A stretch of 50,769 bases of DNA from an uncultured Eubacteriales bacterium (GTDB lineage: Bacteria; Bacillota; Clostridia; Oscillospirales; Acutalibacteraceae), in assembly GCA_934667845.1 (NCBI GenBank), contig CAKUMQ010000015.1, positions 1 to 50,769 of the forward strand, in the 5' to 3' direction. The translations under genes were made by a program, and so were the position numbers. Below are positions 42,746-50,473 of the stretch, one piece after another. The notes under the pieces were generated by a model, which was not told where the DNA came from, did no database searches, and saw nothing but the letters and a program-made list of their open reading frames with translations. How positions within the stretch are numbered: position 1 is the first letter of the stretch; every line of letters starts with the position of its first letter.

Positions 42746-44476
42746 ATGAAAAAACGATCCTGTCCGGCTTTTCTGCTGGCCTGTCTGCTTTTCCTGTGCA
42801 CCCTGTTCGGCTGCACGCCCGCCCATGATCCGGATCCCTCCTCTGCTGCCGGCTCCTCGCCCGCAGACAGCGCGGCGGGATCCCTTGACGATGATAACAG
42901 CAGCGCCGACCCGGACTCCCCGGCAGACAGCACAGACGACAGCTCCGCCGGTGTCCCGGACACCTCCTCCCGCGCGGACGGCAGCAAGCCCGCCCCCTCC
43001 GCCGACAGCAGCCGTCCCGCGGCGGACAGCATCAGCGGTAACAGCAACGGCAACGGCGGCAATAAACCTGCGGCATCCATGCCCTATTTCAACGTGAAAA
43101 ACTACGGCGCCAAGGCGGACGGCAAGACCGACGACTCCGGCGCGCTGAAAAAAGCCGTTGCCGCCGCGCAAAAGGCAAACGGCGGGCTCGTCTATCTGCC
43201 CGCAGGCCGCTACCGTCTCGCGAGCGGCATCGACGTGCCGATGGGCGTCTCCATCCGCGGTGAATCCCCGTCGACCCGCAAAAAGTGGCGCAAGCCCGCC
43301 GATCTCGGGCAAAAAACCGTCACCTATGAGGCGGTCGGCACGACGTGGACAGACGGCGGCAATCTCAGCGGCACATGGATCCTGGTCGATCACGGCGCCG
43401 GAAACGCCGACGCCCACGCCACCTTCCAGCTGGAGGGCAACGCCAGCGTTTACGGTCTCGGATTTATCCACCTCGGCAGCGCGCCGGTCACAGATAAGAT
43501 CACGGTCTATCCGCCCGCCATTGCCATAAAAAACACCAAAGACATCCCCTTCACCCGTGACGGCATGACGATCGAGGATATCTGCCTGCTCAACGCCTAT
43601 ATCGGCATCGGTATTCAGGCGGGGAACGGCAAGCTGCTCGATCACGAGGTCGGCAGCGACGCCAATCTGAATTCACTCGGCCGCATGCGCGTCCACAATG
43701 TCACCGGCGGCTGCGTCTACCGCGGCATGATCCTCAAAGGGCTGCTCGACACGGTGGACATCCAGAACGTCCGCTTCGGTCACACCAACCTGACCAAGAC
43801 CTATATGACGTTCCGCGCCCGCAACGCCGCCGACTTTGAGTGGTACCGCGCCGACGGCTCCAACGTGTCGGACATCGCGTCCTACGGGGCAAAATACGGC
43901 GTACTGTCCACTCCCGCCTATAAAAACGGCAGCACCTCCCTGCGTATGACAAACGCCGAGCTGGTCGGCCGCTATCCGCTGTATCTCACGGCTTCGGGAC
44001 AGTACGAGATCAGCGATTGCACCCTTGTCACCGCAGATTCCGGTCAGCTGGCAGATGAAAAGGCTTTCTGCGCCATGACGGTCATTCAGGATGAGACCTC
44101 GATTCATCAGCCGTTCTACCTGTTCTGCCGCCTCACGCTGGAAAACCGCGTGCAGTCTGCCTCGGCAGAGGACCGCTCGCTCTGCCTGATCACCAAGCGC
44201 GCCTCCGCCGCCGCTATGGTGCTGTTTTCGGAGCTGACATTTAAAGGCTGGAGCCCCGATTCCGCCGACCCGCTGATCTACTATGAGGCGGCGGGCACAA
44301 GCTACGGCGGCTATGCGCTGTTCAACAGCTGCAAAGCCACCGGCGGAAGCAGCGCGGCGGGGCTGCTGTACAAGGCTGTCAACATCGCCAAGGGCGGGCT
44401 GCAGTTTAACAACTGCACCTTCCCGCAGGGACTGATCGACCGCTCCGCCAAATCGGATACGGTCTGGTTCCAATAA
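42746..44476 (+). CDS. Lipoprotein right-handed beta-helix protein (pectate lyase 3 superfamily)
   Basis: 576 residues from ATG 42746 (GAAAGGA upstream; an ATG at 42734 is too close to that site). Lipobox LFGC puts the acylated Cys near residue 23. A Ser/Asp/Pro-rich linker (24-110) resembles that of the binding protein at 35468 and probably spans the wall. The beta-helix then starts FNVKNYGAKADGKTDDSGAL, with GGLVYLPAGRYRL and the shared motifs GTWILVDHGAG, ICLLNAYIGIGI and HNVTGGCVYRGMIL. It is the third member of a tandem paralogue set and the membrane-anchored one. Confidence 0.84.
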   Translation: MKKRSCPAFLLACLLFLCTLFGCTPAHDPDPSSAAGSSPADSAAGSLDDDNSSADPDSPADSTDDSSAGVPDTSSRADGSKPAPSADSSRPAADSISGNSNGNGGNKPAASMPYFNVKNYGAKADGKTDDSGALKKAVAAAQKANGGLVYLPAGRYRLASGIDVPMGVSIRGESPSTRKKWRKPADLGQKTVTYEAVGTTWTDGGNLSGTWILVDHGAGNADAHATFQLEGNASVYGLGFIHLGSAPVTDKITVYPPAIAIKNTKDIPFTRDGMTIEDICLLNAYIGIGIQAGNGKLLDHEVGSDANLNSLGRMRVHNVTGGCVYRGMILKGLLDTVDIQNVRFGHTNLTKTYMTFRARNAADFEWYRADGSNVSDIASYGAKYGVLSTPAYKNGSTSLRMTNAELVGRYPLYLTASGQYEISDCTLVTADSGQLADEKAFCAMTVIQDETSIHQPFYLFCRLTLENRVQSASAEDRSLCLITKRASAAAMVLFSELTFKGWSPDSADPLIYYEAAGTSYGGYALFNSCKATGGSSAAGLLYKAVNIAKGGLQFNNCTFPQGLIDRSAKSDTVWFQ

Positions 44477-44495
44477 CCGAAAAAGGAGTATTCCC

Positions 44496-45842
44496 ATGAC
44501 AAAAACCGTTTACGCCAGCACCTGCGGGGCAAAGCTCGACAGCCATGTGCACACCGGCGGAGGAACAGACGACACGGCGGCGCTCCAGCGGGTGCTGGAC
44601 ACCGCCGCAGACGGCGACGGCGTCCGCCTAATCATGGACGGCGCCGCCCTCATCACCGGTCTCACGGTCTACAGCAATACCACGATCGAGTGCTTAAACG
44701 CCGATTGCGGATTTTTCCTCGCCGACGGGGCAAACTGCAGCCTGATCCGCAACGCGCACCCGGATTTCCGCGAGATCCGTGACCGCAATATCTGTCTGAT
44801 CGGCGGCACCTATACCCACAACTGCCTGCATCAGGCGCACGATATCCCGACCCCGCCCGATCAGGTCATGTTCAATACCCTCGGCGAGGAGGTGTTCCGC
44901 ACCCGCCGGTTTATCACTGCGCTGGAATTCTTCGGCGTTGAGGGACTGACCGTCGCGGGCGTCACCATCCGCGATCAGCGCACGTTCGCCATGCTGGCTG
45001 CCAACTGGAAAAATGTCGTCGTCCGCGACATGCAGATCGACCTGCCGAATCAGCGCGACTGCGAAAATCAGGATGGGCTGCATTTCTGGGGACCGGGGCA
45101 ATTTCTGACGCTTCAGAACATCCACGGCCGCTCGGGCGACGACTTCATCGCCTTGGCGCCGGACGAGCACGACCGCGTATCCTCCATCACCGATGTGCTC
45201 ATCGACGGGGTCATGCTGGATCACGCCGATCAGGGGATCCGGCTGCTCTCCCGCGAAAAGGGGCGGCTCGACCGCGTCACCATCCGCAACGTCACCGGCA
45301 CATACCGCAGCTTCGGCTTCTACATCAACCCCTGGTTTCCCGGCCCCTGCGGCGGCAACTTCGGCGATATCCGGATCGAAAACGTGGATCTGCGCCCGGA
45401 GGAGCCGAATTACACCTACCGCCCGGCATTTCTCTTCCAGATCGGCGGCTGGATCGAGCATCTGACGCTGTGCCATATCCGCGACCACCGTCCCGCCCAT
45501 CAGCGCGTACTGGTCGAAGCAAGCCACTGCTCCTATGACGAGAATCTGGCGGAATGCCAGTGCCCGACGCATATCGAACAGCTCACACTTGAGGATTTCA
45601 ACGTTATCCGCCCGGACGGGCTGCACACGCCGCTGTTCACCTTCAATGCGGCGATCGACCGGCTGATCCTCCGCAACTTCCTGTTCTGGTGCGACGAGCC
45701 GGGCGATTCGCCCGTGTGTCAGGAGCTGCCAAACGGCCAGATCGGCCTGTTTCTGGCGGAAAACGGCCTGACCCATGGGGTCGGCTCCGTCGTCCCCGCC
45801 TGTGCCAAACGCGCCATCGTGCGCAATATCGACGAAATCTGA
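44496..45842 (+). CDS. GH28-related right-handed beta-helix protein
   Basis: 448 residues, ATG at 44496 with AAAAAGGAG upstream, 19 bases after the previous gene. It lacks a signal peptide. The fold resembles GH28 polygalacturonases more than the three preceding paralogues do: CENQDGLHFWGPG (about 188-200) matches the 'NxDG' element and GRSGDDFIAL (about 211-220) the 'DD' element. However, the GHG and RIK elements of true GH28 enzymes are not evident (DQGIRLLSREKG stands in that region). It may be a cytoplasmic glycosidase acting on uronic-acid-containing oligosaccharides, or a relative with another activity. It ends the operon before a terminator. Confidence 0.8.
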   Translation: MTKTVYASTCGAKLDSHVHTGGGTDDTAALQRVLDTAADGDGVRLIMDGAALITGLTVYSNTTIECLNADCGFFLADGANCSLIRNAHPDFREIRDRNICLIGGTYTHNCLHQAHDIPTPPDQVMFNTLGEEVFRTRRFITALEFFGVEGLTVAGVTIRDQRTFAMLAANWKNVVVRDMQIDLPNQRDCENQDGLHFWGPGQFLTLQNIHGRSGDDFIALAPDEHDRVSSITDVLIDGVMLDHADQGIRLLSREKGRLDRVTIRNVTGTYRSFGFYINPWFPGPCGGNFGDIRIENVDLRPEEPNYTYRPAFLFQIGGWIEHLTLCHIRDHRPAHQRVLVEASHCSYDENLAECQCPTHIEQLTLEDFNVIRPDGLHTPLFTFNAAIDRLILRNFLFWCDEPGDSPVCQELPNGQIGLFLAENGLTHGVGSVVPACAKRAIVRNIDEI

Positions 45843-45866
45843 CCGCAAAAAGCCGTCTGAAAGGCA

Positions 45867-45899
45867 AACGACCCCGATGCCAGCCGCATCGGGGTCGTT
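45867..45899. terminator. Bidirectional terminator between the beta-helix operon and the transglutaminase gene
   Basis: 14-base perfect stem AACGACCCCGATGC (45867-45880) / GCATCGGGGTCGTT (45886-45899), abutting the stop codon of the minus-strand gene. The T-tails are weak on both strands. Confidence 0.75.
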
Positions 45900-47105
45900 C
45901 TATCTCTCCTGTTTGGTCAGTATCAGCACACCGTAGGGACCGGAAAGCTCAAAAGAATAGGTCCACAGCCGCGTCCCCTCCGGCAGACGGCTGTTGACCG
46001 CCTCGGAAAACCAGGTGCGGTTTTTCACAAACAGCCCGATACTGGGCAGCTTATCCGGCGGGAATTGCAGCTCCACCGTCGTTTCGCCGTTCTGCACCGC
46101 CTCGGCGACCGCCGCCGCGATCGCCGCGCGGTCATACCGCTCCTGATACCGCCCGGTCGCGCGGTAATACCCCGCTTTTGTCGCCGCCGCATCGCCGCCT
46201 GGGCTGTCGGCGTCCAGCCGATGGGTGCGGGAGATCTCCTCCGCCGTCAGATTGAGATACAGGTGGACAGGCGTATCCCCGCGGTCGTCCCATGTCACAT
46301 CCACATGATACGGCTCGCCGTCTAACGTGACCAGATTCCACATATGCGCCGTTTTTGTGGACAGATCCACTCCGTTTACCGTCGTGCAGGGGATACCCAC
46401 CCGGCGGCAAAGCAGGGAAAACGCCCGTGCATAGCCCTCGCAGACGGCTTTTCCCTCCACCAGCGCGCCGTAGGCGGTAAACGCAAAGGGATATTCCCTG
46501 TCGGGATCGGCGCTGTCCGCCGCCGTCTGGTCATAGCGGCAGCGCGCGATCAGGCGGTCGTGCAGCAGCACCTCCTGCCCAAACGGCTCCCGGTCGGACA
46601 GCCCCTCCGTCAGCTCTGCCACGGCGCTTTCCAGTTTGGCTGCCGCTGCGCGCCGCTCTGCGGCATTCATCGTCATCGTCAGCGACAGGGCGGTATACTG
46701 CGCCCGCTCCCCGACCCGGTATCCCTCATAGGTGTAGCGGCTGCCTATGTAAAAGAACTGCGGGTTATCCGTCACAAACGCGTCAAACAGAGCGTCCACC
46801 GCGCGGCCGTCGGACAGTCTCTGCGGCAGCTCGATCCGCAGTCCGAGTGCCTCCGCCCCGCTCTCGTCTCCGTCATGCAACACGTTATCCCGGTCGGACT
46901 GCTCCGTTACCGCCGTAAACACGGCGTCATAATTCTGTTTTTGCTCCTCTGTCAGGGATAAAAAACCCGCCAGATGGTCATACTGCTCCCGATAGGCATC
47001 ATATACCGGCAGGGGGGGCTCTTTTTCTCCCCGATGGCAGGCGGAAAGCGGCAGAAGCAGCAACCCCATCGCCAAAGCCGCCCATCGGCGGCATGTCTTA
47101 TTCAT
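45900..47105 (-). CDS. Transglutaminase-like lipoprotein
   Basis: 401 residues, ATG at 47105 (AAGGAG 9 bases upstream; an ATG at 47111 is only 3 bases from it). Lipobox LSAC gives Cys23. The transglutaminase-like core is intact: Cys222 in GKAVCEGYARAF, His254 in AHMWNLV and Asp269 in YHVDVTWDD. Such bacterial domains are often cysteine peptidases or peptide cross-linkers at the cell surface. The C-terminal domain (about 300-401) has no recognised family. Its start overlaps the stop of the LCP-like gene by 8 bases, so the two are translationally coupled. Confidence 0.86.
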   Translation of the reverse strand: MNKTCRRWAALAMGLLLLPLSACHRGEKEPPLPVYDAYREQYDHLAGFLSLTEEQKQNYDAVFTAVTEQSDRDNVLHDGDESGAEALGLRIELPQRLSDGRAVDALFDAFVTDNPQFFYIGSRYTYEGYRVGERAQYTALSLTMTMNAAERRAAAAKLESAVAELTEGLSDREPFGQEVLLHDRLIARCRYDQTAADSADPDREYPFAFTAYGALVEGKAVCEGYARAFSLLCRRVGIPCTTVNGVDLSTKTAHMWNLVTLDGEPYHVDVTWDDRGDTPVHLYLNLTAEEISRTHRLDADSPGGDAAATKAGYYRATGRYQERYDRAAIAAAVAEAVQNGETTVELQFPPDKLPSIGLFVKNRTWFSEAVNSRLPEGTRLWTYSFELSGPYGVLILTKQER

Positions 47106-47931
47106 TTTCATACGCTCCTTCAAGAGCGGAAAGCTCATCTAATTCATATCGGCAGCGGTCGCCCTGCCCGACGGTCTCTCCGTCGGCAAGCACGGCAGTC
47201 ACCGCCGCTCCGGCATCGGCAAGCGCCGACAGCGTGCGCTTTTGCCGCGCATAGCGGTCAATGCGCCAATTCGTATCCCCCGCATTTACCAATGCAGCAA
47301 AAAGCGCTTCTCCCTTTTCCTGCCGCTCGCCGGAAAACCAGCGCGTCAGCAGTACGGCGATCACCTCGCCCTGCCGATGCACCGCCGTAACGGGATCGGC
47401 AGCCTGACGCCAATAGGCGATCACCTGCTGCGGCGAGAGCGTGCAGCGCCCGGCGGGCAGGATCAGCCTGCCGCCGATAAACGGCACCGGCACATCCTCG
47501 TCAAGCGTCAGCGTTACGCCGCCGAAAAATTGCTGCATCAGCCGTGCGGCGGCGGTATAGGACAGGCAAAGCACCTGTTCCGCCGCCGGGGCATCCAGGC
47601 GGCGGGACAGCGCCGCACACAGCGCTTCCGGCTGCGACGCGGCATACAGCCCGGCAAGGGATACGAACCGCCCGTCCGCAGACAGGCGGGTGTTTGCCGG
47701 CAGCTCGATGATCTTCGCCGCGTCTGCCGAAATATCCAGCTTCAGCGCGCCGCACACAGTCCCCTCGTCCGTCAGCACCAGCACCAGCGAAAAGGGCGCC
47801 GTTTCCGCGACCGGCAGCGTCGTACCGTCTGCCGGTGCAGCGGGGGCTGCCTGCCGCGGCAAAAAAAGCAAGCCCCAGCCGAGCACCGCAGCCGCCAGAC
47901 ACAGCGTCATGCACCGCACTGTTTTTTTCAT
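47098..47931 (-). CDS. LytR-CpsA-Psr (LCP)-like exported protein, probably degenerate
   Basis: 277 residues. A basic N-terminus and one hydrophobic segment (8-26) suggest a membrane-anchored or exported protein. The domain follows the order of LCP proteins: VCGALKLDIS, a 'LP' strand (IIELPANTR, 74-82), FFGGVTLTLDEDVPVP and LPAGRCTLSPQQVIAYWR. However, active LCP enzymes normally carry Arg-Asp after 'P' in the second motif (IPRDT); here the residues are PANTR, so lipid-phosphate transfer activity is doubtful. It lies upstream of the transglutaminase-like gene and near an initiating sugar transferase gene, so a role in surface-polymer handling is plausible. Confidence 0.65.
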   Translation of the reverse strand: MKKTVRCMTLCLAAAVLGWGLLFLPRQAAPAAPADGTTLPVAETAPFSLVLVLTDEGTVCGALKLDISADAAKIIELPANTRLSADGRFVSLAGLYAASQPEALCAALSRRLDAPAAEQVLCLSYTAAARLMQQFFGGVTLTLDEDVPVPFIGGRLILPAGRCTLSPQQVIAYWRQAADPVTAVHRQGEVIAVLLTRWFSGERQEKGEALFAALVNAGDTNWRIDRYARQKRTLSALADAGAAVTAVLADGETVGQGDRCRYELDELSALEGAYENE

Positions 47932-48031
47932 GATCCGTTCCGCCTCTCCTGCCTGATGACCCATATGACAATATTATCAGTATAGACAGGCAGGACGGGA
48001 ATATACCCGGTCATAAAAGGGGAATACAAAC

Positions 48032-48061
48032 AGTGTACAACAAGATCAGCCGCTTTGTCAA
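48032..48061 (-). promoter_or_regulatory. Probable promoter of the LCP-like/transglutaminase genes
   Basis: Minus strand TTGACA (48056-48061), 18 bases, TACACT (48032-48037), about 100 bases before the ATG at 47931. Confidence 0.55.
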
Positions 48062-48308
48062 GTCATCTTCCAGTAAATACCGCCCCGTTTTCTTGTCGTT
48101 TCCCACACACTAACCGGGGAAAACGCACACGCCGGTTCCGATCATGCGGAAACGTGCCGTTTTCCCCGGATCGACCCCTGAAGGCAGACAGCAAAGCAGA
48201 CGTTGTTGTGCACCTCAGGCGGGGAAAGCCCGCAAATTCTTGTTGTCTTTTTACAAATACCGCTTGAATAATTTAGGGAAATCGGACGATAGAGAGGACT
48301 TTCCGAAG
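48062..48308. other. Intergenic region with a long inverted repeat, no gene seen
   Basis: The gap between 47931 and 48429 contains a perfect 12-base inverted repeat CCGGGGAAAACG (48114-48125) / CGTTTTCCCCGG (48158-48169). The stem extends with CAC/GTG across a one-base bulge. There is no T-run. A 70-codon open frame at 48055-48267 lacks a ribosome binding site and looks spurious. Confidence 0.5.
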
Positions 48309-48353
48309 GTTACAAAATTGTAACTTGATTTTTTTCGGACAAAAGTGTATAAT
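48309..48353 (+). promoter_or_regulatory. Promoter with adjacent inverted repeat upstream of the sugar transferase gene
   Basis: TTGATT (48325-48330), 17 bases, TATAAT (48348-48353). Directly upstream of the -35 box is GTTACAA-AA-TTGTAAC (48309-48324), a 7-base inverted repeat with a 2-base spacer, suited to a dimeric regulator. Confidence 0.7.
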
Positions 48354-48428
48354 GCGTGTGTAAATAGTGATTTTGCGCCTGTTTTGCACAGCAGTCTACG
48401 AAACCGAACAAAAAGGAGGGATCAGACA

Positions 48429-49100
48429 GTGCAAAAGATCGTGCCGATGAATCGGCGCATGATTCGCGCGCGGCACACCCGTCTTTTTTTCGGAGTAAAA
48501 CGGTTATTTGATCTGGCGTTGGCTTCCTTCCTGCTGGTGCTGCTGTTTCCGGTCCTGCTGGTCATTGCGGTGGCGGTGGCGATAGATACCGGCTCCTCTC
48601 CGATCTTTGTGCAGATCCGTATGGGACGCAACAACGTCCCGTTTAAAATGATGAAATTCCGCACCATGAGTCCGAACGCCCCCGCCAATGTCGCCACTTA
48701 TAAGTTAAAGGATGCCGACCGCTATATCTCCCGTCTGGGGCGTTTCCTGCGCCGCAGCTCGCTGGACGAGCTGCCGCAGCTGTGGAACATCCTGCTCGGG
48801 CATATGAGCTTTATCGGTCCCCGTCCCGTGGTGCTGACCGAGCGTGCGCTGCTGGAGCTGCGTACCCGCAACGGCGCCAACACCGTCCGCCCCGGTCTGA
48901 CCGGCTGGGCGCAGGTCAACGGCCGCGACGATGTGCCGATCACCGAAAAAGCCATGCTGGACGCCTACTATGTACGGCGTTTTTCTCTGGCGGTGGATCT
49001 GCGCATCCTTGTGCGCACGGTCGGCTATGTCTTCCGCGGCGAGGGCGTGACCGAGGGTGCCAATCCCCGTGTGGACGACTCGCTCCGCCGCTCTGCCTGA
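48429..49100 (+). CDS. Initiating sugar-phosphate transferase (PglC/WcaJ-type, short form)
   Basis: Transfers a sugar 1-phosphate from a UDP-sugar to undecaprenyl phosphate, starting a surface polysaccharide or glycan. 223 residues from GTG 48429, which lies 8 bases after AAAGGAGGG; the in-frame upstream ATG is not preceded by such a site. It has the monotopic phosphoglycosyl transferase layout: KRLFDLALAS (24-33) leading into the re-entrant membrane helix, KFRTM (76-80), the catalytic Asp113-Glu114 in SSLDELPQ and FIGPRP (128-133). The sugar specificity cannot be read from sequence. No other glycosyltransferase genes are in the window, so this is an isolated initiator. Confidence 0.9.
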   Translation: MQKIVPMNRRMIRARHTRLFFGVKRLFDLALASFLLVLLFPVLLVIAVAVAIDTGSSPIFVQIRMGRNNVPFKMMKFRTMSPNAPANVATYKLKDADRYISRLGRFLRRSSLDELPQLWNILLGHMSFIGPRPVVLTERALLELRTRNGANTVRPGLTGWAQVNGRDDVPITEKAMLDAYYVRRFSLAVDLRILVRTVGYVFRGEGVTEGANPRVDDSLRRSA

Positions 49101-49117
49101 ATCCGTTACTGTGATAA

Positions 49118-49149
49118 AGAATCCCTGCGATCGGCGTCGCGGGGATTCT
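49118..49149 (+). terminator. Probable terminator after the sugar transferase gene
   Basis: 13-base stem AGAATCCCTGCGA / TCGCGGGGATTCT with a 6-base loop (49118-49149). The tail GTTTATG is weak, so read-through into mrp is possible. Confidence 0.5.
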
Positions 49150-49173
49150 GTTTATGCAAGGAGGTTTTTTCCT

Positions 49174-49995
49174 ATGAGTGAATGCTCTCACGACTGCCAA
49201 AACTGCTCCTCCCACTGCGGGGAAGCGCCCGAAAAAGCCGCACTCAACGCGTTCAGCCACATCCGCAAGGTGGTCGCCGTCACAAGCGGCAAGGGCGGCG
49301 TCGGCAAATCCTCCGTCACCGCCATGCTGGCGGTGCTGACCGCGCGGAAGGGCTACAAAGTCGGCGTGCTTGACGCCGATATCACCGGTCCCTCCATCCC
49401 CCGCGCTTTCGGCGTCACCCGCCGCGCGCAGGCAAATGAAATGGGGATCCTGCCCGAGGAGACGCACATGGGTATCCGCGTGATGTCCATTAACCTTCTG
49501 CTCGAATCCGAGGATCAGCCGGTCGTCTGGCGCGGTCCGGTGCTCGGCGGCGCGGTCACGCAATTCTGGACAGATGTCGCCTGGGGCGATCTCGACGTGC
49601 TGTTTATCGACATGCCGCCCGGAACCGGCGACGTGCCGCTGACGGTATTCCAGACTCTGCCCGTTGATGCCGCTGTCGTCGTGACCACACCGCAGTCGCT
49701 GGTGCAGATGGTGGTCGGGAAATCCTGCCGCATGCTGGAGCTGCTGCATGTGCCGGTGCTGGGTCTGGTGGAGAATATGAGCCATGCTCTCTGCCCCGAC
49801 TGCGGGCGGAAGATCCGGCTGTTCGGCGAGGACGGCGCGGCGGAAAAAGCGGCGGCGGAGCACCGCATTCCCCTGCTCTGCTCACTGCCGATGAACGCCG
49901 ATGTGGCGCGCCTGTGCGATGCCGGTGAAATTGAACGCATCGTCTGCGAGGAGTTGACTCCCGCCGCCGATGCCGTGGAGGGACTGCTGTCATGA
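49174..49995 (+). CDS. mrp: Mrp/NBP35 family ATP-binding iron-sulfur carrier protein
   Basis: 273 residues, ATG at 49174 with AAGGAGG. The deviant Walker A GKGGVGKS is at 39-46; the family motif MPPGTGD follows FIDMPPG. CPDC (Cys207 and Cys210) is the bridging Fe-S cluster site. The N-terminus carries four extra cysteines (C4, C8, C11, C15), a feature of many clostridial Mrp proteins. It is thought to carry and deliver Fe-S clusters. The stop codon overlaps the next start by 4 bases. Confidence 0.93.
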   Translation: MSECSHDCQNCSSHCGEAPEKAALNAFSHIRKVVAVTSGKGGVGKSSVTAMLAVLTARKGYKVGVLDADITGPSIPRAFGVTRRAQANEMGILPEETHMGIRVMSINLLLESEDQPVVWRGPVLGGAVTQFWTDVAWGDLDVLFIDMPPGTGDVPLTVFQTLPVDAAVVVTTPQSLVQMVVGKSCRMLELLHVPVLGLVENMSHALCPDCGRKIRLFGEDGAAEKAAAEHRIPLLCSLPMNADVARLCDAGEIERIVCEELTPAADAVEGLLS

Positions 49996-50297
49996 TCCGT
50001 CATATCGTTTGCTGGTCGCTGCGTCCCGCCGAGGACGAGGACACGCGCCAAGCACAGCTTGCGGAGATCCGTTCCCGCCTTACCGCCATGGTCGGTGTCG
50101 CCGACGGTCTTCTGCACATGGATGTCTGCACCGAGCCGCTGCCCGGCTCCAATGCGCAGCTGGCGCTGATTGCCGATTTCACCGATGAGGCGGCGCTTGC
50201 CGCCTATCAGGCGTGGCCCCCGCATGTGGAGGTGGCGCAGACGCTCATCCGCCCCATCGCCGAGACCCGGCTTTGCTTTGACACCCGACTGGGATAA
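49992..50297 (+). CDS. Dabb (stress-responsive alpha/beta barrel) family protein
   Basis: 101 residues, matching the dimeric ferredoxin-like Dabb fold: it starts MIRHIVCWSLRP, has an amphipathic helix (QLAEIRSRLTAMVGV), a strand with HMDVCTE, ALIADFTDEAALAAYQAWP, and ends HVEVAQTLIRPIAETRLCFD. Members are small cytoplasmic dimers of varied or unknown function. The ATG overlaps the mrp stop (ATGA), so the two are coupled. Confidence 0.88.
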   Translation: MIRHIVCWSLRPAEDEDTRQAQLAEIRSRLTAMVGVADGLLHMDVCTEPLPGSNAQLALIADFTDEAALAAYQAWPPHVEVAQTLIRPIAETRLCFDTRLG

Positions 50298-50305
50298 AGA
50301 CTTTT

Positions 50306-50343
50306 CTCCCCCGCCGACCCGAAAAATCGGGTCGGCGGGGGAG
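50306..50343 (+). terminator. Terminator-like hairpin after the Dabb gene
   Basis: 17-base perfect stem CTCCCCCGCCGACCCGA (50306-50322) / TCGGGTCGGCGGGGGAG (50327-50343), tail CTTT. Confidence 0.8.
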
Positions 50344-50369
50344 CTTTCAAGGCATAAACCTGTCAAAAC

Positions 50370-50405
50370 GCGCCCTGCTTCTCTCAAAAAAGAGAAGCAG
50401 GGCGC
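50370..50405. repeat. 15-base inverted repeat upstream of the transposase gene
   Basis: GCGCCCTGCTTCTCT (50370-50384) / AGAGAAGCAGGGCGC (50391-50405) with a CAAAAA loop. CCTGTCAAA occurs on both sides, at 50359-50367 and 50411-50419. It may shield the transposase from outside transcription or belong to the IS end. Confidence 0.6.
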
Positions 50406-50446
50406 TTCAGCCTGTCAAAGAACTACCCAAACGGCCCTGTTTCTGG

Positions 50447-50452
50447 TATAAT
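50447..50452 (+). promoter_or_regulatory. -10 element of the transposase promoter
   Basis: TATAAT preceded by TGG, 22 bases before the ATG at 50474. No convincing -35 box is visible. Confidence 0.5.
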
Positions 50453-50473
50453 AGAGGAGACGGGGGTGATTTC

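Noticed and set aside
44496..45842. Calling this gene a true polygalacturonase (GH28)
   Set aside because: Only the NxDG and DD-like elements are visible; the GHG and RIK motifs are not, so only a GH28-related call is supported.
48055..48267. A 70-codon plus-strand frame in the gap before the sugar transferase gene
   Set aside because: No ribosome binding site; contains the inverted repeat and has Arg/Pro/Cys-rich non-protein-like composition.
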